A DNA stretch of 49,383 nt. It comes from a virus. A program made the position numbers and the translations under genes. This document shows positions 35,042 to 43,548 of this stretch, piece after piece; position 1 is the stretch's first letter; every line of letters starts with the position of its first letter. The notes under the pieces were generated by a model. That model was not told the origin of the DNA. It saw only the letters and a program-made list of their open reading frames with translations, and did no database searches. The DNA lies in the IMG/VR virus record IMGVR_UViG_3300001472_005966, positions 3,796-53,178 of that record, one strand, 5' to 3'.

Positions 35042-37978
35042 ATGGCAGGAGTTTTTAAAAATTTAGACGCATCCGATATAAGGCTTACGCCTTTTCGAGC
35101 ACATAAGAAATGGTTTAGCACTGTTTGCTATAAAACCTATTACTCAAATGTTCAGGCTAGCCCAGTTAGTGTTGGATCATTAGAAGGATCAAGTAAGGCT
35201 GGAGTTAGAGGACTTTACGTCACTGATGTTAGTAGTAGCAGATTATTACGTCTAAACCAGGATGACGGTTATGAAATTCTAAACGATGTAATAACACCAA
35301 ATCCAAACGGAGTAACTGCTTATGGTATAGGGCACACACAGCAATATATACATGCAGCAGCAACTGCAAATGGTTTTGGAGCAGTAGATCCATACAACAA
35401 TCTACTTGTAAAAGGAACACCATACACAAGCTCAAAGGTAACAGACGTAAAGAGTATATCCGTGTGCGAGTTATCCAGCGGAGCAAAAGATACTGTTTTT
35501 GTTGCTGGAACTCTAGGTGTAACATCAAAGACTTTTGCTGTTAGCACAGGAAACTTTGGAGGTGTTGAAGGGTTAATTATGCCTTCGTCTATTGATGCAG
35601 GCTTAACAGCGTCGTTTAGTGCTGTAAATGCAGAAGGTAAAACTATAAACGACAAAGTGTTAGCAATAGCAGCTTCCGGATCATTAGGAGCTTATGCCGT
35701 ATCATTTACTGGATCACTTCCACAAGCTCTAACAGCTAGCTTTAGCTCATCAGTAAGTCCAGGTAGTGCGTTTGGATACGCTGTATATGGAGCAAGTGTT
35801 TATGGAGCTACAACACCAACAGCTCTCAAAACCTTTTTATATTGTGGAACCCAGAATAGATATTTTGCATTGTTTGAGGACGGAAAATTGTTTTGTGTTA
35901 AGGACACCGCAATATCTCAACTAATAACATCCAACGTTGCAGACATTTTAATAGATAAAACTAACTTTATTTCTGGATCGTCAACTTTACAAGAGAGTAA
36001 AGTGCATGTTGTATATAATGATGGACAAGTTGGTATTGATTTATATGCTGTAGATACACCGTACAATGTAGCGTCATTTGATAAAGTAATTGATGCAAGA
36101 CAGTGGGTAGCATTAAAGCCCAAAGTCAAAGCCACAATCCAAACCAATCAAACACCAGCAACAATAGGAATATTTGCTGGATCTACTAACAGCTTGAAAG
36201 AGTCTGTGTTTTTCACAATTAACCCCGACACATATGCAATATCTGACCCAGATCATTTTGGAGCTACAAAAGGAGATTTGCAAATTGGAACCACATTAAA
36301 AACTAATGCATCAAGTTCAGATATTTTTATAGGATTTAGCTCATCATATAGCGAAAGGTTTATTCAATTTGATGTAAACTCAGAACCAACCTTTTCTGTG
36401 TATAAAGCAGATTACAATCCAACACCATCACATCCAAGCTACAACCCCCTTAACACACTATTCGACCAAGGCAATCCACACTTCCAATACTACGAACCCG
36501 TTACAGTTAATAAAAAATTTCAACGTGTTGTACACAAATCTGTAAACCATTTATTTTATGAAGATTTTTATAGCAACACAAAAGCAGCATTTGGTAATGG
36601 GAATATAAACACTCAAATTAGAGATTTAGAAGATCAAGCATATATTGTTAATCTTGCACAAACAAAGTTTGGAGAGGGTATTCAGCAATCCTCTTTGTCA
36701 ATTAAAGCAAATTACAATATAAGTGGTAGTAATAATGAATCCATAGAAATAAAAGACGACCTAAGTGGTAATCTTTTTGTGTCTGGAGGATTAATTTCAC
36801 CAATATCTCCATCTACAAGGGTGAGCGAGTCGTTATCGATTAATAGTGTAGGAGAGTGGCCTACTCGAGATTTGTACAAATACAACGGTAAAGGTGCAAT
36901 TAACTTAACTAGCAGCTTTAATCGCGGTAATTGGGTAATGGAAACTCATTACAAAAATATAAAATTCACAGATATTGCTGGAGCCACTATACCAATACCT
37001 CAACCTATTGACTTACTAGGAGTTGTTCCTACGTTTAGTAGCAGCTTATCATCAAGCATACACATACAACCTTCAACTGTACAAAACTATAGACAGTCTT
37101 ACAATTTTGAGAATAACGATTTTACAATCACTTTCATGATAAGACCTACCGCTCACTCAATACATCCTTCAGGGTCTGCTATCTTAAACAAACAAGGCAC
37201 CTCTGAAAATCATGGAGTAGATATAAATGGTAATGTCTTCACATACAAAAGCGACAATCGAACACCATATGCTATTACTATGGATTCTGGAAGTACGATG
37301 TTACGTTTTAAGCGCGATAATTTATTTGAACAAGCCCAAGTTTCTGGTAGCTTAACATTGAATCAACTGCATCACGTAACATGCCAACTAAGCTCTTCTA
37401 CGTTGATGATGTATATTGATAACGTACTACAAACAACCTCACCTGATGTTATAGATGGAGCTGCATGCTCTAATAAGTCTGATATACACATAGGTAACAG
37501 TGTGTCAGCGGACCAAGGATTTGATGGGTTAATTGACAATATTAAAATGTATGCTGGATTAATGAGTAGTAACGATAGATTTTTATCTTACCATACACTA
37601 GGACGAGCTACAACAATTGTAGGCAATGTGTTTTATAATCACGGACAAATGGTACTTGGATCAATTATATCAAGATACATGGACATAAAAGAAGTCGTAG
37701 CAAGAGGAACTCATACAATTTATGAAAAAGAAATAGCATGCACAGTTGGGGCAGGAGAGTTTAATCGAAGTAATAATCCAACAGTACAAGAATACAATCC
37801 TGCATCAAACCAATACGAGTTTAGACCATTCACAACTGGATCAGACTTCAAACCATACGTAACAGCAATTGGATTATATAATGAGTATGGAGAAATGTTA
37901 GCAGTTGCAAAACTAGGATTCCCATTAAAATTACCAAGTAACGTAGATACAACCTTTATAGTCAGATATGATAAATAA
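35042..37978 (+). CDS. Large fibre-like virion protein with concanavalin A-like domain
   Basis: The 978-residue protein opens with FKNLDASDIRLTPFRAHKKW, a compact module probably used for attachment. Residues about 60-480 are beta-rich with short repeats (GLYVTDVSSSRLLRL, LYCGTQNRYFALFEDGKLFC, FIGFSSSYSERFIQFDVNSE) that might be a propeller. A lectin-like LamG/concanavalin A domain follows at about 690-845 (DFTITFMIRPTA, HHVTCQLSSSTLMMYIDN, FDGLIDNIKMYAGLM). The last 100 residues match the ending of the upstream gene (EFNRSNNPTV ... VTAIGLYNEYGEMLAVAKL). It is most likely a fibre or whisker carrying a glycan-binding module. Its stop overlaps the next gene by 11 nt. Confidence 0.6.
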   Translation: MAGVFKNLDASDIRLTPFRAHKKWFSTVCYKTYYSNVQASPVSVGSLEGSSKAGVRGLYVTDVSSSRLLRLNQDDGYEILNDVITPNPNGVTAYGIGHTQQYIHAAATANGFGAVDPYNNLLVKGTPYTSSKVTDVKSISVCELSSGAKDTVFVAGTLGVTSKTFAVSTGNFGGVEGLIMPSSIDAGLTASFSAVNAEGKTINDKVLAIAASGSLGAYAVSFTGSLPQALTASFSSSVSPGSAFGYAVYGASVYGATTPTALKTFLYCGTQNRYFALFEDGKLFCVKDTAISQLITSNVADILIDKTNFISGSSTLQESKVHVVYNDGQVGIDLYAVDTPYNVASFDKVIDARQWVALKPKVKATIQTNQTPATIGIFAGSTNSLKESVFFTINPDTYAISDPDHFGATKGDLQIGTTLKTNASSSDIFIGFSSSYSERFIQFDVNSEPTFSVYKADYNPTPSHPSYNPLNTLFDQGNPHFQYYEPVTVNKKFQRVVHKSVNHLFYEDFYSNTKAAFGNGNINTQIRDLEDQAYIVNLAQTKFGEGIQQSSLSIKANYNISGSNNESIEIKDDLSGNLFVSGGLISPISPSTRVSESLSINSVGEWPTRDLYKYNGKGAINLTSSFNRGNWVMETHYKNIKFTDIAGATIPIPQPIDLLGVVPTFSSSLSSSIHIQPSTVQNYRQSYNFENNDFTITFMIRPTAHSIHPSGSAILNKQGTSENHGVDINGNVFTYKSDNRTPYAITMDSGSTMLRFKRDNLFEQAQVSGSLTLNQLHHVTCQLSSSTLMMYIDNVLQTTSPDVIDGAACSNKSDIHIGNSVSADQGFDGLIDNIKMYAGLMSSNDRFLSYHTLGRATTIVGNVFYNHGQMVLGSIISRYMDIKEVVARGTHTIYEKEIACTVGAGEFNRSNNPTVQEYNPASNQYEFRPFTTGSDFKPYVTAIGLYNEYGEMLAVAKLGFPLKLPSNVDTTFIVRYDK

Positions 37979-38630
37979 ACTTAATTACAAACTAGTCGAT
38001 TATCCATATATTACAAAACCTTTAGAAGATGAAACCGTCTTTGATAAAATGATTATTCCAGACTTTTTCGATCGTATTGGCTATGAGCTAACTTACGTAG
38101 AGGGAGAGTATCACAAACAGTCAAACATTCCTGGACACATACTCGTACCTGGACGTCCAACAGACGCCTCAGCATGTTTTCAAGACTGGATGTCTCAAGA
38201 CGTGCCACACGCACACATCTTCTTAGACCACTGCCACCTAAACACCAGATACGGATACGCTGGCGAAGCTTTAGAACAACTTAAAGAGTTTGCAAAACAC
38301 AACAAACGTCTCCAAAAGTTAGTTAACATTAAACCTAAGTATATGGCTGACTTTTGTATCGATTGGATAGAAGATGGCAAGGTTTTTGAATTAATGCACA
38401 TCGAACACGACTTTCACGATTTTGAGTTATACAAGCAACATGTTGTCTTTTTAGAAGATCTAATTCTTAACCAAGATTGGGAGCAGGTATATGCAGATCT
38501 CAAACCACTCATTGCGGAAGACAGTTTTGACGAGTATGAGCAGTCCAAGACTAAAGCAAAGTACTTTGGAATTGATCACTTAGAATATTTGCACGAACCT
38601 AAAATGCTATCATTTTTAAAAGTTTACTAA
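37968..38630 (+). CDS. Unknown protein, His-rich centre, first gene of the speD/replication island
   Basis: The 220-residue protein has a central segment DVPHAHIFLDHCHLNTRYGY (about residues 74-93) with four His and one Cys, then a helical region and IEHDFHDFELYKQHVVFLED. The clustered His and acidic residues might bind metal. It contains no signal peptide or transmembrane helix and looks like a soluble enzyme or regulator. The gene overlaps the fibre gene before it by 11 nt, and speD starts 1 nt after its stop. Co-expression with SpeD suggests some link to polyamine or SAM metabolism, but the sequence does not show it. No family is recognised. Confidence 0.55.
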   Translation: MINKLNYKLVDYPYITKPLEDETVFDKMIIPDFFDRIGYELTYVEGEYHKQSNIPGHILVPGRPTDASACFQDWMSQDVPHAHIFLDHCHLNTRYGYAGEALEQLKEFAKHNKRLQKLVNIKPKYMADFCIDWIEDGKVFELMHIEHDFHDFELYKQHVVFLEDLILNQDWEQVYADLKPLIAEDSFDEYEQSKTKAKYFGIDHLEYLHEPKMLSFLKVY

Positions 38631-38631
38631 C

Positions 38632-39027
38632 ATGTTAGACCACAAACACCTCATATCCAAGGGAACGCTTAGCGAAAAGCTTACAACAGATCAAGTGAAG
38701 GATTTGATTGATAAATTGGTAATAGCTCTTGATATGCGTTATGTAGAAGGAATGCCTATGAATCCAGTTGTAGGATACGAACCCAACGAATATCCAGGAG
38801 TATCTGGAGTTGGTATCATTACAACATCACACATTGCTATACATACGTGGGACGATAGTTTGGACTATCAACTAGATATTTATTCATGCAAGACCTTCGA
38901 GAAGGATAGTATAGATTTGGTAATCAGTCTGTACGGAATGAAAGAAACATCAGCTAAGTTATTCGATCGAAACTACAAAATAAAACAGTTATGGCCAGAA
39001 GAAAAAAATCAAGCAAAAGAGCAATAG
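38632..39027 (+). CDS. speD: S-adenosylmethionine decarboxylase proenzyme (SpeD)
   Basis: The 131-residue protein is a prokaryotic-type SAM decarboxylase, which makes the aminopropyl donor for spermidine. Seen: GVGIITTSHIAIHTWDD with Ser66, His67 and His71, and LDIYSCKTF with Cys86, at the spacing of the pyruvoyl-forming Ser, proton-transfer His and Cys of the family. The residue before the cleavage Ser is Thr65, where bacterial enzymes normally have Glu. Self-cleavage at Thr65-Ser66 would give the pyruvoyl cofactor. Spermidine could neutralise packaged DNA or support host growth; speD genes are known in some marine phages. No spermidine synthase gene is in the window. The end overlaps the endonuclease gene by 37 nt. 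Confidence 0.85.
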   Translation: MLDHKHLISKGTLSEKLTTDQVKDLIDKLVIALDMRYVEGMPMNPVVGYEPNEYPGVSGVGIITTSHIAIHTWDDSLDYQLDIYSCKTFEKDSIDLVISLYGMKETSAKLFDRNYKIKQLWPEEKNQAKEQ

Positions 39028-39398
39028 CTAAGAAGCATGGGTTTAGGAGTGGCTTAGAGGAGGATATAGATAAATCACTCAAGAGTCGTGGTGTCAGTGG
39101 TGAGTATGAACAACACAAAATATCATACTCAAAACCAGCTACCAACCACACATACACTCCCGACTTCAAACTTCCAAATGGAATTTTTATTGAGACAAAG
39201 GGTAGATTTGTATTAGCAGATAGGCAGAAGCATGTCTTAATAAAAAGTCAGCATCCTGAGTTAGATATAAGGTTTGTGTTTCAAAATGCAAACAACAAGA
39301 TTAGAAAAGGGTCAAAAACCACATACGCAGATTGGTGTGTAAAAAACAACTTTATTTACAGTAACAAAGAGATACCAAATAGTTGGTTAAACGAATAG
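38991..39398 (+). CDS. T7-type endonuclease I (Holliday-junction resolvase)
   Basis: The 135-residue protein is a close match in pattern to T7 gp3 endonuclease I, which cuts branched DNA. Shared features are FRSGLEEDIDKSLKSRGV, NHTYTPDFKLPNGIFIETKG, RQKHVLIKSQHPELDIRFVF and the C-terminal IPNSW. The T7 active-site residues Glu20, Asp55, Glu65 and Lys67 correspond to Glu23, Asp58, Glu68 and Lys70, all present with the same offset of three. It should resolve replication and recombination branches before packaging, a task done in T4 by the unrelated endonuclease VII. A basic N-terminus (MARRKKSSKRAIAKKH) probably contacts DNA. Start ATG 38991 lies inside speD, in another frame. Confidence 0.9.
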   Translation: MARRKKSSKRAIAKKHGFRSGLEEDIDKSLKSRGVSGEYEQHKISYSKPATNHTYTPDFKLPNGIFIETKGRFVLADRQKHVLIKSQHPELDIRFVFQNANNKIRKGSKTTYADWCVKNNFIYSNKEIPNSWLNE

Positions 39399-39414
39399 TT
39401 TTCCGTATATTTAG
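39383..39414 (+). promoter_or_regulatory. Host-type promoter before the primase gene
   Basis: TTGG at 39383-39386, a 19-nt spacer and TATATTTAG at 39406-39414, with the -7 element starting 12 nt before ATG 39418. Spacer and distance are identical to the promoter at 5197-5228, and the 22 nt ending at each ATG agree at 18 positions. TATATTTA is close to the Bacteroidota -7 consensus TAnnTTTG. Part of it lies in the end of the endonuclease gene. Confidence 0.55.
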
Positions 39415-39417
39415 TCT

Positions 39418-40341
39418 ATGAATGTATCACAAACTGAGGTTGTGATGAAGGTACTACATGGACATTTAGGAAGATCTACGCCACATAAAAATGGAGAAAA
39501 GAGCTTTCACTGTCCATTCTGTAATCATCACAAAAAGAAGCTGCAAGTTAATGTCTTGACGCAAAAATGGCATTGTTGGGTATGCAATGCGCGTGGTCAG
39601 ACTGTGAACTCACTTCTAAAGAAAAGCAAAGCTCCTGAGTATGTTTTCCCTAAAATACGAGAAGTCTATGGTGATGTAAAGGTTACAACACAAAAGAAGA
39701 AATCCAACAAACTATACTCTTTGCCAGAGCAATACAAACCACTACACAACCAAAGGAACACTCCACACTATAGAAACGCTATACATTATGCAGTACATAA
39801 GAGAGGGCTTTCTCCTATTGATATAGTCAAGTATGAGATAGGATATTGTGAAGATGGCCCTTATGGAGGCATGTTAGTAGTGCCTAGCTTTGATGAAGAT
39901 GGATTCCTAAACTACTATGCTGGTAGAAGCTTCTATGATACAGACCATAAACACAAGAATCCTCCAGTATCAAAGGATGTTATTGGATTTGGTAGCCATA
40001 TAAACTGGAAAGAGCCTATTGTAATAGTGGAGGGTGCATTCGATGCAATATCAACAAAGCGTAACGTGATTCCATTGTTTGGTAAAAAGATACTTCCAAC
40101 ACTAAGATCACGTATTTTAAGTGAGCGACCTCCTAAGCTTTACCTAGCCTTGGATCCAGACGCATATAAGGATAGTCTGGAAGAGATAGAGTACTTCATC
40201 AACAATGGCATAGAGGTGTACTACACAGACTTGAAAGATAAAGATCCAAATGAAACTGGACACAAAGGCATGCTAAGCATGTTAGAGCAAGCTCAACAGC
40301 TTAGCTTTTTTGATTTGATAAAATATAAAATGAACATATGA
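39418..40341 (+). CDS. DNA primase (zinc ribbon plus Toprim; T4 gp61-like)
   Basis: The 307-residue protein makes RNA primers for lagging-strand synthesis. An N-terminal CHC2-type zinc ribbon is seen: FHCPFCNHH (C32, C35) and WHCWVCNARG (C53, C56). The Toprim core has the acidic residue Glu205 in IVIVEGAFDAI and the DxD pair Asp246/Asp248 in YLALDPDAYKD. The middle segment (RGLSPIDIVKYEIGYCEDGP, MLVVPSFDEDGFLNYYAGRS) is the usual linker and N-terminal part of the catalytic domain in phage primases. No helicase domain is fused, so a separate helicase is expected elsewhere in the genome. The gene has a host-type promoter, fitting early or middle expression, and overlaps the next gene by ATGA. 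Confidence 0.88.
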   Translation: MNVSQTEVVMKVLHGHLGRSTPHKNGEKSFHCPFCNHHKKKLQVNVLTQKWHCWVCNARGQTVNSLLKKSKAPEYVFPKIREVYGDVKVTTQKKKSNKLYSLPEQYKPLHNQRNTPHYRNAIHYAVHKRGLSPIDIVKYEIGYCEDGPYGGMLVVPSFDEDGFLNYYAGRSFYDTDHKHKNPPVSKDVIGFGSHINWKEPIVIVEGAFDAISTKRNVIPLFGKKILPTLRSRILSERPPKLYLALDPDAYKDSLEEIEYFINNGIEVYYTDLKDKDPNETGHKGMLSMLEQAQQLSFFDLIKYKMNI

Positions 40342-43300
40342 GCCAAGGAATTACACTACCCAACAATGTTGATTACATCTTTCACATCGCTGATGTACAC
40401 ATTAGGAACTGGAAACGGCACAAAGAGTTTAAGCAGGTGTTTGACAGAATGTTTGAGGAATTAGACAAGTGTTCTCCTAACACCATCGTAACAGTTGGAG
40501 GTGATATTGTGCATGCTAAAACAGAGATGAGTCCAGAGCTTATCAGCATGGTATCCTACCTATTCAAAAAATTGGCAGATAGAAGACCTACATTTGTGAT
40601 CACAGGAAACCACGATGCAAACCTAAATAATCCACACAGATTAGATGCATTAACTCCAATCGTTCAAGGACTGAAACATCGAAACCTTTGGTACCTAAGA
40701 GACTCAGGATTGTATGATATATACACACCAGATCAGAAAATAGGACTCAGTGTATTTTCTTTATTAGGTGAAACTGACAAATATATCACATACGATAAGA
40801 TAGATAATCCAGACCAATACGATTTACTAATGGCTTTGTATCATGGCACAGTTGCCAATAGTAAAGTGGATAGTGGTATGAATATTGAACATGGATTGAG
40901 CTGGGATACGTTTGCTGGTTTTGATGTAGCACCACTAGGAGATATACATAAACGTCAAACATTATCTACAGCAAATCCGTTGATGTTCTATCCAGGCTCA
41001 ACTGTACAACAAAACTTTGGAGAAGCGTATGAAGGACATGGATATGGTATCATTGATGTACGAGACCGAAAAGATATCAAATGTGAGTTTCACGATCTAC
41101 CTAACGAATACGGGTATTATACGTTAGAGATTACTGATGGTGTATTGCCAGACAATCTACCTATCACAAAGCACACAAGACTACGCATCAAGACAATGAA
41201 AACAGATGCGGCTCAGATGAAGCGTGTTCTTGCAACGATACGTAAGAAGTACAAAAACCGAGATGCAATAGTTATCAAACTCGACAAAGGTGGCCGGAAC
41301 GGTGATGAACATCTAGGTACACAACTAGACCAAGGAGACGTACGTAACATACAATACCAAAACCAACTACTAACAGAATACCTAACCGATGAAGGTGTAG
41401 ATGAAGACTCGATTGCCAAAGTTTTAGAAATCAATAAGAAGCTTAATGGTGAGTTGCAGCAGCCTGAGGTAGCTCGCAGTGTAATCTGGAAACCTAAGAA
41501 GTTCGAGTTTAGCAACATGTTCAGCTATGGAGAGGACAACACCATTGACTTCAGCACTAAGATGGGTACTTGTGGTATATTTGCACCTAACCATGCCGGC
41601 AAGTCTGCCATATTAGACGCTCTATGCTTCTGCCTCTTCGATCACTCGTTCAGAGCTAGTAAAGCTGACCAAGTACTTAATCGCAAGAAAGAATCATTCG
41701 AGTGTACCTTCAACTTTGAGCTCGAAGGATTGGACTATTTCATTCACAAAAAAGCCTTCAAGTACCGTAGTGGTGCGTTAAAGGGTAGATTGCGTGTGGA
41801 GATTGACTTTTGGTACATCAACGAGGATGGAAACAAGGTGTCACTGAATGGTGAGATGAGACGTGACACTGGTAAGATCATACAATCCTATGTAGGTACG
41901 TTTGATGACTTTATCCTAACTGCATTATCACTGCAACAGAACAACTCCAACTTTATTGACAAGACTCAGAGCGAAAGAAAGGATCTGCTAGCCAACTTCT
42001 TAGATGTTACTATATTTGATCAACTCCATGACCTTGCCAATAGAAGCAATAGAAATGCATCAATTATACTAGAAGAGTACCAAAAGCAAGACTTTGAAAC
42101 TAAACTAGGTGATGCAGAAAAGTCTTTAGATGAATACACTATAAAGCATGACGATGCTATAGCGGTGCATAAAAAAGAGAAAGCTATACTTGATGATCAG
42201 ATCGATAAAATGTTAGTGTTATCTGAGCAATTGGAGCCGTGTGAAGAAGATAGTATAGATATTTCTGATGTATCAGAATCACTTGAAGAATACGAACAAG
42301 AATTGACATCTTTGCAAGAAGACAAAAAAGTATCGACAAAGAAGTGGGAGGAGTCTAAGAAGAGATTAACTGGATTAGAGTATGATAAGGAGCGTGCATT
42401 GAACAGCTTTGATCAGGATCTATACACTACCCACAAAGCAAAGGTACTAGAAAAGATTGAGCTAGATACGGAGTTGGGAGAGTTAAAGATTACAATCAAA
42501 AACAAGTTGTCAAAACTTGAAAAACTTAATAAACATGAGTATGATCCGAACTGCAAGCACTGCGTGTCAAATGTGTTTGTACAAGATGCAATGAAGACGA
42601 AACTAGAGCTTGAGGAAGATAAAACAACAGTAGCTGACTTTTTACAAAAGCGTATGCGAATCGTTGATTTTATCGAAAACAATAAAGAAATACAAGCACA
42701 AGCGGACTACATAAGAGACATTGCAACTGACTATAATAGCGCACGAGCTGATAAAGGTGATGCTGAGTCTGAGTATGAACGTCTTAATAAAGACATAGCA
42801 GCATGCGAAGTCAATATTGCAGAAACCGAATCGCAAATCAAACAATACAACAAGGCTGTAAAAGTCATAGAACGTAACAATAAAACGAATGACAAGTTAA
42901 GTAAGTTGAACATAGAAAAAAATAAACAAACTATAGTCGTACAGAAAACTAACAAGTCTGTACGTGATTTCTATGGTAAAAAGTGTGTAGCTGAGGAGAC
43001 AATTGAAGAGAGTACAAAAACAATCCAACACATGACTCAGTTAGTAGAAGATCAAGCAATATATGATATCTACTGCAAAGCTATGTATAAGGATGGCATA
43101 CCATTTCAGCTTATATCAAAGGCTGTTCCATTCATAGAGCAACACGCCAACACTATACTAAATCAGATAATTGATTTTGAGATTGCATTAGAAACAGATG
43201 GCAAGAATATAAATGGATTCATATGTTATGAAGACGAAAAGTGGCCGTTAGAGTTGAGTTCTGGGATGGAAAAATTCTTATCTTCTATAGCTTTGCGTAT

Positions 43301-43529
43301 AGCATTAATTAAGATCACAAACCTACCGAAGCCTGATTTTATTGCTATTGATGAGGGATTAGGTGTTTTAGATAGCACCAATCTAAACTCAATGCACACA
43401 CTATTTACTAATATGAAGGACACTTTCAGGTTTAGTTTAGTTATCTCACACATTGATGTAGTAAGAGATATGGTTGACAATATTATAACAATAGACAGAA
43501 AAAACGAATTGTCGTATATAAACTGTTAA
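40338..43529 (+). CDS. 47/46: Fused gp47-gp46 (SbcD/Mre11-SbcC/Rad50) recombination nuclease-ATPase
   Basis: This 1063-residue chain joins two proteins that are normally separate. Residues 1-380 are an Mre11/SbcD-type phosphoesterase: IADVHIRN (Asp19, His21), VGGDIVHAK, ITGNHDANL, ALYHGTV and PLGDIHKRQ bind the metal ions. From about 390 on is the Rad50/SbcC-type ATPase: Walker A APNHAGKS (416-423), a Gln-containing LSLQQNN segment, a long coiled coil, the zinc hook CKHC (739-742), signature ELSSGMEKF (972-980) and Walker B FIAIDEGLG (about 1001-1009). The complex resects DNA ends for recombination-dependent replication. T4 gp47 and gp46 have 339 and 560 residues. The first Walker A residue is Ala instead of Gly. 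It follows primase by ATGA. Confidence 0.9.
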   Translation: MSQGITLPNNVDYIFHIADVHIRNWKRHKEFKQVFDRMFEELDKCSPNTIVTVGGDIVHAKTEMSPELISMVSYLFKKLADRRPTFVITGNHDANLNNPHRLDALTPIVQGLKHRNLWYLRDSGLYDIYTPDQKIGLSVFSLLGETDKYITYDKIDNPDQYDLLMALYHGTVANSKVDSGMNIEHGLSWDTFAGFDVAPLGDIHKRQTLSTANPLMFYPGSTVQQNFGEAYEGHGYGIIDVRDRKDIKCEFHDLPNEYGYYTLEITDGVLPDNLPITKHTRLRIKTMKTDAAQMKRVLATIRKKYKNRDAIVIKLDKGGRNGDEHLGTQLDQGDVRNIQYQNQLLTEYLTDEGVDEDSIAKVLEINKKLNGELQQPEVARSVIWKPKKFEFSNMFSYGEDNTIDFSTKMGTCGIFAPNHAGKSAILDALCFCLFDHSFRASKADQVLNRKKESFECTFNFELEGLDYFIHKKAFKYRSGALKGRLRVEIDFWYINEDGNKVSLNGEMRRDTGKIIQSYVGTFDDFILTALSLQQNNSNFIDKTQSERKDLLANFLDVTIFDQLHDLANRSNRNASIILEEYQKQDFETKLGDAEKSLDEYTIKHDDAIAVHKKEKAILDDQIDKMLVLSEQLEPCEEDSIDISDVSESLEEYEQELTSLQEDKKVSTKKWEESKKRLTGLEYDKERALNSFDQDLYTTHKAKVLEKIELDTELGELKITIKNKLSKLEKLNKHEYDPNCKHCVSNVFVQDAMKTKLELEEDKTTVADFLQKRMRIVDFIENNKEIQAQADYIRDIATDYNSARADKGDAESEYERLNKDIAACEVNIAETESQIKQYNKAVKVIERNNKTNDKLSKLNIEKNKQTIVVQKTNKSVRDFYGKKCVAEETIEESTKTIQHMTQLVEDQAIYDIYCKAMYKDGIPFQLISKAVPFIEQHANTILNQIIDFEIALETDGKNINGFICYEDEKWPLELSSGMEKFLSSIALRIALIKITNLPKPDFIAIDEGLGVLDSTNLNSMHTLFTNMKDTFRFSLVISHIDVVRDMVDNIITIDRKNELSYINC

Positions 43530-43534
43530 CAATA

Positions 43535-43543
43535 CTATTTATT
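43535..43543 (+). promoter_or_regulatory. Candidate late promoter box
   Basis: CTATTTATT in the 19-nt gap before ATG 43549, with the core starting 13 nt upstream. It marks the return from replication genes to structural genes. Confidence 0.45.
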
Positions 43544-43548
43544 AGTAT

